NCBI GenBank assembly: GCA_003864495.1 | Contig: ML133422.1 | Coordinates: 1,730,420-1,794,419 of the forward strand | Reading direction: 5' to 3' | DNA: 64,000 nt | Source: Nemopilema nomurai | Taxonomy: Eukaryota; Cnidaria; Scyphozoa; Rhizostomeae; Rhizostomatidae | Shown: piece after piece, positions 49,901-61,900 of the stretch | Layout of the letters: each line of letters begins with the position of its first letter | Numbering within the stretch: position 1 is the stretch's first letter | Made by a program: the position numbers and the translations under genes | The notes under the pieces: generated by a model | Seen by the model: only the letters and a program-made list of their open reading frames with translations | What the model was told of the DNA's origin: nothing | Database searches by the model: none

Positions 49901-52900
49901 GTTGATCAACAATATTTTGTGATCACTATTGTTAGGTTCCTCGCTTCTATATTTGTTACCAGATCAACCTATTCTCATTTCCACTGCTGAGAAATTTCGC
50001 GTGTTTGAGAATCTAGAGTTATCAGGAATACGATTGTGTGAAGAGAAAAGTTGTTTTCCGATGTCACCTGATAATAATTCTTTGCTAGCATTCTTAAACT
50101 TTTTTCAAAATATTGGGAATTGCTATTTTCAAACTCGATCGATATCTATTTTCAAAAGCCATTAGTTCTACGTGGTTTTGGGATCAAAAGCAATTTATTC
50201 GTCCCTTCCCATGAAAATCGCTCATGCGAAAAATCGCGTCACAAAAGCCAATCTCCATTGACTGCTTTTGAAATCATTCGAGAAAGGAGGTTATTGTTCC
50301 CGCCAATCTCCTTTGTGTAATGTTGTTGAAGTTGATACGAGGGCATACAATGGGAGAGAAGTTGTGAGAGAAATGCTGAGGAAATAACATGCTGTCGGGC
50401 GAAAAATCGCCAACGTAAATCGAAAAGGAAGCTTCTTCGTTCGAAAGTGAATCTCTGGTTGGCTCCGGGGTCGGACGCGTATTGGGAATAATTTTATTGC
50501 CGCGGTAAATTGCGAAAGTATAGAGAGAGCAGTAATCTTTCTTGGTCGTCAGGATTCGCTTAGTTATCGTCGATATCTGGATTGGTAGGTTGAGAAATTT
50601 TGTCGAATTTTTCTTTGGCTCATTCCAAGTATCCCCCATTCGAGCACTTCTAGAAGATTATTCACTCCAGACTGATGACTAGAAAACTTTACATCCATAG
50701 ACAGCTATCTATGAAACCTGCTATGATGTTTTCTCGGAATTCGTAAGCGAAAACATGCAGTTTTTTTCAGGGATAGCGATATTATTCCTGGGCCCTATGT
50801 GTTAGCTTTATGGTGATCCAGGTGCAAATGTTTATTGATTGTCTGATTCACGATTTATCTGAAATTCATTTTTATCAACCCGTGGTCTCATTCCAATGCT
50901 TCAATGATCATATTTTATGTCCACAATAATCTTCATCTCCACAAACAAACTAGCTTTTTCATGAAACTACGCCGATATTGGCGTGTGTTGTACCTGGGTT
51001 TACCGCCAGAACTTTCTTTTTGGCCGCTTTACCCACCCAAAATTAGAAGCTCTACAGGCAAATTTAAGGAGAACACTATTTGTTTTGATCTTTAAAAGTA
51101 GAACAGTGAACAATCGGGAGGAAAGAATTGTGTTAGCGACAGGAAAAGTTTGTGTAAACAACAGAAACAAAGTTATAACCCCATAGTACCTGCTCATTAT
51201 TTCGCATGTGAAGTAATTACAAAAACCTTGTCGATGCTACTCAGAGAACCAAGGGGGTAATAGTGGGAGACATTGAACTAGTGTATAGAAGCTACCCCAT
51301 GAACTGTCGCCCCAGGTCTCGTGTGCCGAATGCGAGTCATGGCGCAAGCGTTAAGTTTCGGCATCATCACCGATGTTTCGTCTCTCCATAATCTATATTG
51401 ACTGACCTTGCATCGTATGCTCTATTCCCCCTCCGCACCCCGCCCCCAAATCATTCATTGTCCTTATGCCCCAGGCCTGTTCTCTCCCATCGCTTTTTAT
51501 TTTAACGAGATATCCAGTTACGTTATTTTATCTGTAATATCCCGTAAGAACACCGATATATGCATTATTCATATTAGGGTCAATTATAACTAGATTACTG
51601 AGGATGCACAAAAGCTGGCTCCACCTAAGAACATAGAAGCAATAAAAGGCCCATTTATAAGAAGACATCCCTCTTTGGCCTACTGTAAACAATGTAAATC
51701 CAGCAAGAGTTTTTCTCAACAGGCCTAATAAACTAGCATTTGCGTATTTTGGCACAAGAGAAACATCTCTATCTAGACGTCACCTTCCCATCCCCCCTTC
51801 TCTCTCTGACCAGCGCTCCGCAGGGCAAATACCCCATTTCGTTTTATCCATAGAGAGTCGGGGACTAAATTTTTCTCTTTTCGTTGCTCTCAAATTTAGC
51901 ATAAACAATTAAACGGTTTGAAAGCAATCAAAACGTTTTCGTCCGCATTTGGATATTTGGTTTCCATCAAATCCTGAATTCTTACAAAATTCCGCCTAGC
52001 ATTCAGAGTTCTTAGAAAATACGTTTCGATTGGTTTCGTTTCTTTTTTTATCGCATTAGCACATATCGCGTGTAGACTAGCATGTGGCCACTTTGAAGGC
52101 GCATCGCAGTCGAGCGTGTATTCAGAAGCTGGGATCCCATGAATAATTGATCTCCCATTCCTAGATTCGTACCCAGATTTGAATTTTTTATTATTGTGAA
52201 TTGAAATGCGGCTTTGTCGGTAGGAGCTTAATGATCAGGGCCTAGGCATCCAACTACGATGAAACCTGGCAGTTGGAAACGCAATCAGCTCGTTTTCATG
52301 AGCTTATTTTCGACGATTGCTTCGCTAGTCCGAATATTCGAGCGACTACAGTAGAGTATATTTCGTTTCAATGCCGGGTAAGTTTGTTGTAATGACACAT
52401 GCCTTCGCAATTAAGTCGACTCTTGTTGTATGAGTAATTGCCATTGGATTTGCTGTTACAGGCTTGTTGCGTTGAAATACCCTGAAAACAGATCTTACAT
52501 CCACTTGTCGCACACTGTAATTATTAAGCGCATCTGATGCTGTAATTCGGCAAATGTGAGGATGTAAAGTCAAGTGGTGTCTAGAGATGGCTGCATGCTA
52601 ACTTGCTTAATTCGCAAGCAGACACAAACGCATTCTTTCTTTCTTCATTGAGCGAGCGATCGTTCTTTGATAGCTTGCTAATCTCACGGATGTCCAGTGC
52701 TTTTTATTGCTAAGGGCAATGTCAATATGATTTAGTATAATTGCAAATACAAGGTTGCGAATTCAATGTTTGTCATGGCACTCCACCTGCTGAAATGTTT
52801 CATTTGCCGATCAACCGAATGATTTTAGCAATTTTTGCTTTGACTTAATGCACTATTTGTAGCAGCGAATAGGGCCTACGATATAGTACGGTTATTAACT

Positions 52901-55900
52901 CACCTCCCCTCACTCCACTTTCTAATTTGGCAATCGTTTATAATGGAGGTATGACCGCTGAAAGGCATGTACCCAAAATAGTTATCTGTGAATTATTCAA
53001 TGACGAAGTCACTATTTAGGTGCCTTTCTTTGTGTGGATTAGCTGTAAGCCGAAGAGGAGCTTCATGTTCGAAGCGAAGAAATATCAATTGTGTTAGTTA
53101 AGAACAATAATCGTAGCGTGTATCAAACAATAGCCCCATTGTATTAATGCTTTGTCTATTGTTTAGCCTGCTGCTCTATGAATCTGACAAGAGGATTTGG
53201 TTGATCGACAAGTCAGTGCGCTATCCCACCCCTAAGTTGCCCACCCACATGATAGAATAAGACTGAAGACTGTTCATAACAAACCAAGAATATTAAACTG
53301 GCTTGAACTGGTAAATTAGACTAGTTTGCGAAGCCTGCGTGGAATAGGAATCTTTAAGTCTCCTCTGGTTATATTGATAGACAAATTCATTTGCACTTGT
53401 AGATCAAAAGCTATGTTCTTCGCCTCCCTTTCAACCAGGTTCTGCCTCTTTATGAATCAGTATGTTTTCACCATACTTCCCATTAGTAGTAACTTCTGCG
53501 TAGGTGTCAATCACCAATTGCTGACCCTTTTCCCACGCCAATCATCTATACGTTGCTGTTACACATCATGTTTGCGTAGTTAGTACCCAATATTAGTTTG
53601 GCACCTCAGAAGGGCTATGATGCCCCCTTTCCCAACTAAATCACACCCCAAGTGTCAAATCGACCAGTAAGTGTAAACAGAAACATGTGTCTAGCTACGC
53701 TCGCGTGTGTAAAAGACCACAGAAGTTCTGTTCACGTGGAAAGCTGCCATGTGCACAAACAATAAAGGAACTGCCAGTAGAGCTTAGGCCCTAGAACGTA
53801 GGCCCTATAACTTAGGCCATCGAACTTAGGCCATTTGGGCTTTTCTTTCGACTTCCATGATTCAACCAAATACGTCAATCGAAAGCATATATAGACATAT
53901 TGAAATCTGTTATTCTATCTCAAACGCGCTCTTTCACCTTTCTGGTTGAATAGATTTAACTGTCTGTACCACGGGCCAAATAAATATGCATGATTATAAT
54001 GTAGGCTTTAGATTATTTTCACTGTGGGCTCGATACTTTACCGTTGCTATGCGACGTGCGTAAGCATAAGACAGAAAAAGCAGAGCAAGCAACGAAGTCT
54101 AATTTGATCAGTTTGCGGTTCCTTTCAGCATCAAGGAGTTCTGTAACAAACCTGTAACAAACATACACACGTCTTTGTTTTGATGATGGTGTGGGTGTTT
54201 CTCGCTTTGCCCTACCTACCACCCCCATACTTATCTCTGGCTTTAAGCCCAATCTCCACTAGGCGGAAAATTGTCGAGCCACGAAAAGTAGGATCACTTT
54301 CTACTTTTCGCTAGTCGACATTTTCCGCCGCGACAATTTGAGTGGAGATTGGGCCTAGTGGAGATTGGGCTTTATAGTCTTATGGGTTCTCCTCCGTCGC
54401 GTCAGACTTGTCTCCGCGTGTAGAGCTGTTTGCCTGTGCCTAAATACTGTTTTCAATGCCTTTATTTTTAATGACACAGTATTCCCTTCTCCAACTGACC
54501 TCGCATTAGAACCACCTCTATGACTATTGCTCCGGATCCTCTATTAGTGCTGTGTTGGCCACAATGGCCTCTGTTTTCTGTTTCAAAGGCCTTTCACTGC
54601 AGCAACCTGTCGTTAATCCAATCGTTAAAAACCACCCACCGACGTGACTTTTAAATGAAAACAACTGTTGTTGCTGGCCTTTTTTACAACCTCGAAAGAT
54701 CGAATCTTTAGAAACACGCAGGGTATATTTTTGTCCTTTGTTTATCACAGTTTTACGATCACGTGAGTAACATCGCCTCGACCCACTGTTTCATTTTGAT
54801 GACCAACCGAATAGGCTTTTTACTCAATTATTTTCTCCTTCTGTTCCTAATCAATGTTAAAGTTTTATCGAAACATTCATAGCAAAACCAGCTTGCCCCT
54901 AAAAAACGTGGGCCGTGAAGAAAATCGCTGAAACGAGGCTCCCAGTTGAAATGCCTCGTTCACGCGTGGCTTCAGATCTTATACCAATGACATGTTGAAC
55001 AAGAGCTTGTTGATCTGCCTCCGAATATTTGTATATTAGTCCGAGGATGTTGCTTTGCGTGACAGCAATAGGCATGCTTTAAAACGTGAGATTTCCTTCC
55101 ATCTTTTCATACCTTGCTCCTACGTAAACACCTCGCTGTTTTCAATACAAACAGACTCTTAAGTTATCGTGAACTGAAAAAGAATTTCCGCCTGAAAGTG
55201 AAAAAAACAATCTCCAGTTTTTAAAGACTACCCTTACCCAGTTTCACTGCGGGTCAGGTTAAACGTCAAACTACCAAGAGTGTTGTAAGTTACAAACTTC
55301 GACTCTATAGATGCTTGTCATTAGGAGGTGACCATAGAAAGGAAACTCAAGACGAAATCCCAGTTCGAATTTCAGCCGATGTCTGTCCCGCCTAGTATCA
55401 CGTCGCTGTTTTCGTTTCAGGACGTGTTTGGCAACGATAAACAGATATTCATCCGATTTCCTCAATTTGACAGAAGCTCGAGGCATTTTATTGTATACAG
55501 AACGCACTGTTTCACTATCCTGGTTGTTAAGTGACTAAGAAATCCGTATCACAGACGGCATGAGTAGAAAATGTTAAACTCCGATTGTAATTGCAAACTC
55601 ATAGTTCCATTTTTTCTTTACAGTTTCTTTTGGACCTTGGTGTTTCCCCAAACTACAAAGACGCAAAGGTAAGATCAATATTCTTTTTCGATGCTTATTT
55701 ACTCTAAATGAAAGCGCCAAATATGATCAGCACTTTGAGCCGGACACATGACCTTAGGCCCATTTAGGCCAACAAATACAGTTTTACGTGTCTGGCCATG
55801 CTTGACCTTACCCGGGCTTTTAAGCTCTGACTCCCTCAAGGGAAAATTTCACAAGGGCAGTTGGAGTTCCTTTGCTCCATTGAGTAATCTGAAATTTGCG

Positions 55901-58900
55901 AATGACTTCGGGGAAATGTTTAATCTTAATCATAATAGAATCCTCTTCTTAGGTCTCATTGCTAGATTAACGCCCCGCTCTTATATTGACATCTTTCCTT
56001 CGAGTATCCAGCTATTTTCAATAAGGATATCTTGCTCTGCCTAAGGAGCCTATTCAGTGTATCCTCCAGAAAAAAGCCTCAGGAAGACTGTGCCGGAAAA
56101 CCTCTAATGACGTCATGAGGAGACAAATGGCGTCTTTGTTTCAGAAAATGCTCTAAAATGGCCTTAAGACCCCCTATGCTCACCGCTTAAGGTCACGAAA
56201 TGGGGCATGCTTATTCTACATTGTTCTCCCCATCTGGGGTAACTTTACCCCATACTGTGATACCCTAACTTCATTTCCTAACTCCACGTAAAGAAGATAG
56301 GTAAGGATACTAAAGAAAAGGCTTTTGAGTGGCACTTGGCTATCCCTTTTTCTTAACGGTTTCCCTCTAGCATCGATGGGGTGCCTTTGATAATTCACAT
56401 AATTGTACTGCTTTTTAGAGTTTTGAATGACGTCACAGGCTACCATTGTATACCCACCTCAGATCTCTAAAACATGACTGCGTTTTATTTGTCACACGGA
56501 GCGGCTATTCAAATGATTCTTTGCGTAATGACGTAGTTTTTCAAAACACTTCGTAAGTGCTGGGAATTTTCGCCAAGTTTAGGATTTCCCTTGCTCTCAA
56601 ATCATGATTTCACACGCTGAGAACACTTTGATTTTGGTCACTAAGCCAATTTTGTATAGACAATTCCTTCACGAAAGGTTTCTGCCAAAATTATCTTCGG
56701 TAGCTCAACATGTTTTTAAGAAGTATCAATGAACCTATTGAATGCTAACACGGGGGCATTTCCTTAATTTAATTGCTTATCTGGCAGACTGAATTTGATT
56801 TGTGCAGTTGTTTTACCGATGAAAAGCACCTTGATCTAGAAAACAGTAAACAACCCTTCGCCCTTTCCCGCCCGCACATCATGACTAACGCTTTCTGAAT
56901 GAAAGAAAAACTTTCTACCCAGCCTTGCATCACTTAGTCATGAACAATATCAAGCACTGTCCTACCATTTAGGAAAAAAGCAATCGAAATTCGATGACGT
57001 CAATTTGACGAATTTTTTCAATCCAGAATCGAATATAAAATTGCCGCACTTTTTCATATAAAATCAAGATGGAAGGCTCCGTCTTATTTCCCCTTTTTCA
57101 ACTTGTCTCTGCCCCATGCCCTTCTTTCTGCGTCGACCCTTTTTTCTAAACAACCAGTCTTCAACCAACACGAGAAGAATCCTGCATGATTTTAAGGTTT
57201 CTTGGATTTCGCAATGCTTTGCAATTAGGTTATCTAGCAATCGCAAACCAGATTAAAATAAAAGCCCTGTGACTCTTGTCATGATCAATTGCGATTGAAA
57301 GTAAATTACGTACACCTTATCCCAGCTTTTACGATATGGTTTGCTCCCAAAAATATTTACCAATAATCAACTTTTAGATTAACTCTCAACAATATTCTTT
57401 ATTTCTTCGTTGTCCATTCACATTAGCACTTCACATACAAACAGTGTGAAGTTGCCTTCCCACATTATGCTTTTAATTTTTTCATCTTTGTTGATATGTT
57501 ATTCGTTATATATATGTTTTGTTATGTTTCATCTTTTTTAAAGACCTTCACCACGTTAAAGAACATCTTCTGCCGTCTTTTCATGCAAAAGACTGAATCA
57601 GAATACATCTGTTTTTGGCATCATTTCTTCGGGTCAAATTGCAGATCCCAAAATCAATTTACGTCGCCTTGTATATGGTGCCAGTACTTCTCGCCAAATC
57701 TTGTTTGCAGATTTTCGTTTCTTTGCGACTTACGAAGATCCTGCACCGTCTGTCCGTGTGAAAGCTAAAGCTAGTTAACATCTTTTCAGGGTTACAATCT
57801 TTTCAGTCTTTGTTCAATGGCCTAAGCCCCTTATCCAGTTAGTCTGCCCATTTTCCCTTTTTTGCTTGGTTTTCTTTCACAGAAGAAACGACGATGAAAA
57901 ATTTATACGAGGGTAGCAAGCTGGCTAACTTGTTCTGTTCCTAAATGAACTCAGTTTGTTTTGTATTTTTTCCTCAAAAACACGGGTGCAGAAACAAGAA
58001 AAAGCAACCCATTCCTGTATTTTTGAAAGATGATATGGGTAATTTGAAATTTAATATGTTGGAACTGTACCTTGCACTTTCAATGGAACCGTATCTCCAA
58101 GGCCTAGAAAAACTCATGGCTTAGGTATGAATGACCACCACTCTGCTATTCTCAAAATCTTGGCTTGAGTCCGGTCTTCCCATTTTCCGGGTCATAACCA
58201 GGAGATGCAACATATAAGACTTCTTGGAAGTACCTGTTAATTCTAAGAATTTCTTTTCGTGCCAACTTCCGGGTTATGTATTACGATTCTCATTATTGCA
58301 GGGTCTGACGGCGCTCTGGCATGGTATTCAGTCAATTGCAACTGACCATTGCTGCGAATTATTGCTTAACGAAAGAGCCACTCTCGGAGCATGTGATCCT
58401 CAAGGCACACAAGAAATCCACTTGGCTTGCAGGAAGGGCCTAGACAAACATCTCGAACATCTCATTTTCTATAGGGCCAATTTAGACAGCCGTACCTCCA
58501 GCGGCAATACCCCGCTTCATATTTGTGCGATCGGAAATCAGTTAAACTGTGCCCGGATCCTTCTCTTCCGCGGTGCCGACCGGACTGTGGTTAACTACGC
58601 AAACCAAACCGCATACGAGAGTGCGATATTATCTGGCAATAATGAAGTTGCTGCGTTGATTGAAGAATTTGATGGTAGTCAAGTAACGCCGTTCATAGAG
58701 AAGCCCGCCTATAGCCGGCGTCGAAGAGCGCGCAACTCGCAACCGGTTCAGCAAAATAGCATTGCCAGTGAACCGATTCCGGAACATAAGAGCTGCCACG
58801 CAGCGCTACAATAGCTAGCAGAGGTGATTTGGATCAGCAAATGGGAAATAGAGACGCCATGTTCCTGAAGAACGCAAGAAAGGTATCCAACAACAACTTG

Positions 58901-61900
58901 CCGGTCGAAAACAAGAAGGCGGATACGGACGATTCTGCTTCGGACCTGTCAGACAGTGATGATGAGAACAACGGCAAACACAAGGTTGACCGGAGGACGT
59001 TTTCGACCGGTGCCATGTTGAAGAAAGCTCCGGCCCCGATCAAAGCCGGGCCTAGTAAGTAACCGCCCACTTTTTGATATGTTCATTGTTGACATTGGCA
59101 TCTCACACATCCAAAATAGCAGTTTAACTCGTTTAAACAGCAACAACAACCCTAGCAGCTCCTGTTTCTCGCCAACACCCCCTCCTTGTTGCTACACAGA
59201 ATCCGAATTTCAGAACAGTTTGGAAAATGTTCACAAACTTTTTATTCTTTAGCCTTTACACCCAGCGGGCTTCAAGGGGATGTGTTTTTTTCGAAATTGC
59301 CAGGAACGACGTCGTGTGCCAGTACCAAAGGCTTATTTTCACTCTTAAGTTTTAAAAGTTCAACCAACCCCTTAATTTTTGCGTTGCTTTTTAGAACTTG
59401 TTCCATTCCAGGAAGGTGTTTTTTGTATATTTGCCGCAAATGTTCGAAATCTTCTTCGTGTAACTCACACGTTCTGCAACTTTAATTATCAAATCTTCCT
59501 TTGTAATTAGCTTTTCAATCGGTCATCTTTAGTTTCAATTTTAGCAACGTTGATTCATTTTTATGTTTTGTATATCATTTTGTTCCAGAAGTACCTTTTT
59601 ATAACTTCTATTAAATATTTTTTCCAAAATTGTACTACCATTGATATGTGATAACTTTGACTTCTTCTTCGTTAGGCACCAAATCGCAACTTAAGAGTCG
59701 CTTGTACCAAAGTATCCCGGGACGCCAGTTTATGGCGGTGGTTGATTACCAGCCCCAAGCGCCCGGAGAGCTTGCGTTGGAGAAAGGCGACGCTGTGGAG
59801 GTGCTGTTCATCGGCGAGCAAGGATTCTGGGAAGGCCGAGTGAAGGAACGAACTGGTTGGTTTCCAAGCGCCTGTTTACAAGAACTGAAGAAAACAAATA
59901 AGAAGGAAAATTATCGGACTTGGTTCGGCAAGAAGTCGGGCCAAAAAGCCTTGAACGAGAAACATAAGCTAGATATCCCAGTGCCAAGAATTGTTCACTT
60001 TAAAAAGGGGGACAAAGGCTTTGGATTCCAGCTACGTGGAGCCAATTCCCACGCGGTTCGAATCGAATTTACACCGACAGCAGAGTTTCCAGCCCTGCAG
60101 TACGTGGGCGAGGTCGATAAAGGCGGAACTGCCGAAAAGATCGGCTTGAAGCCGGGCGATTTCATATTGGAAGTCAATGGAGGACGTTACAAATGCGACG
60201 CACGGCTACGTTGTCTCGCTGGTGGCTAATTCGGGCAAAGCTTTGTCTCTTAAGGTCATCACTGTGGCGCAGCAGGCGTTTTCGCCTGAATTGTTGGCTA
60301 ATTCCCCGAAGCTCAGCAAGCCAGCGCAACCCAAGAGCCCTGAGGAGAAACAGCCCCCCAAAGAGGCGAAGAAGAAAGTGCCACCCCCTGCCCCACCAAG
60401 GTCCCAGTATTCGAGCATGACATTGGGGCACTTGAGCGGCACTACTGTTTTAAACGACGCCGTAGTCTTGCCCGGTAATATAGACACGGTGATGACTCTT
60501 GATAAGAAAGTGCAGAGGAATCGGTCGGTGAAGAGTATGTGGTCGGACACGGCCCTGAAGCTGCACCCGGATACTACGCGGACTGAGGAAATATCGAAGG
60601 GCGTCGTTCGCAAGACCAAGGGCGCGTCCATGAGCATGCTTGACGATAACACGGGGCTTGGTCAGCGCACGGCCTCAGTTTCGTCGAATTCCGCGGCCTC
60701 GGCTCCAAATGTTCACAACGTATCGCATTTTGCCACGTTACCACGACGGTTCTCGCGCAGTTCAAGCCAGAACAGTGACGACACAACATCCTCAGACTCG
60801 AACGCACGCCCCCAGCCACCTGGCTACGCGGCTACGCTCGAAAGTTGGCGGCGTGTCGGTAGGAAACCGTCGTTCCAGCGAAGTGATTCGGAGCGAAAGC
60901 TCATCGCACAAGCATTCGAATCGGATTCGAGAGATCGAACAGCAAGCACGGCAAGTGACGTTTTCCCTCCTCCGCCTGCAATGATCCCTGCAGCACCGTC
61001 GTACTCCCCTCCATCACCCCCACCCGAAGAGGTGCACCCCGTTACGACGAGATCCATTTCAGTTCCTGCGACCTTATCCGACCCTCCGCACCCCCCAGCC
61101 GAGCGAACAGCTTCTGAACCGACCAGTCAACAGAGCCAATCTTCTGATGAAGATGAGCCAACGAGTGATTTCGCGTTAGCGTTACGACAGGTTGTCAAGG
61201 CTCGTAAACAGCGAAACAGGACTTCGAAGCTATCTATTGACGAAACTGTAGCCTCGAAGAGGAAAGACCAAAGTCTGCATGTTATTAACGAAAATGAGAC
61301 TGTAGGCTCTTCAAGTATACCTAAATCTGCTAGCTCTGATGCGGTTCTGCATTGCAAAGACACCAAAAACCCGGACTATCACAATCTATATGCGGCTAGT
61401 AGCACTTCGAGTCTGGATACCCAGATATCGAAAGATTCCGGAATCGATGTAAGCGATGTCTCAGGACAAACCCCCGGTGAACAGCCGCCAGATCTTGCGT
61501 CAGCACTTGCGAATGCAGTTGCTAGACGCGCAGAAAAGATTGCAAAGAACGGTTCAACAGCCAAGTCACCGGGGGCAAACAATGTTGCTTCGATAAACCA
61601 GAAAAATACAGAGAAGGGCGGATTCATTGGAGTGAAGTTGAAGAAGGTGAGTAAAGAAAGCATAACCGTGGGCTCAGCACCGGATCAAACGAAATCAAAA
61701 CCAGACTTGAGCGGGAAAACTCCACCTCCTACAAGGCCTAAGCCATTAAGCCGGGCGTCGTGTGATGAACTGAATGTGGTTGTCGAAGGCGCAACTGTAC
61801 CCGATGTACCGGAACAGAAAGAGCCGTCCGCACAAACGCAGCCTTCTTCGCGGCCTGACTCGCGGCCAGACATAGTGACCCCTCCTTTGATGTTTGCTTC

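Larger units (their letters stand above)
45494..55623 (+). other. SHANK intron 6, 10.1 kb
   Basis: From GTGAGT after exon 6 to TTTACAG before the 45-nt exon 7. It contains a 15-bp minisatellite (47042-47131), a TA-flanked MITE (47858-48260), a PIF/Harbinger-like MITE (54243-54374) and a few AACTTAGGCC repeats (about 53785-53832). The open frames inside it, the largest being 46205-46696, show no domain. Confidence 0.65.

Noticed and set aside
50274..50639. 121-codon minus frame in SHANK intron 6
   Set aside because: No domain, no conserved-looking motif and no supporting splice sites.
58766..58821. A ~50-bp micro-intron to explain the exon 8 frame break
   Set aside because: The only GT donors (in GCCAGTGAACC) are poor and the intron would be far shorter than any other in the window, so a single-base indel is simpler.
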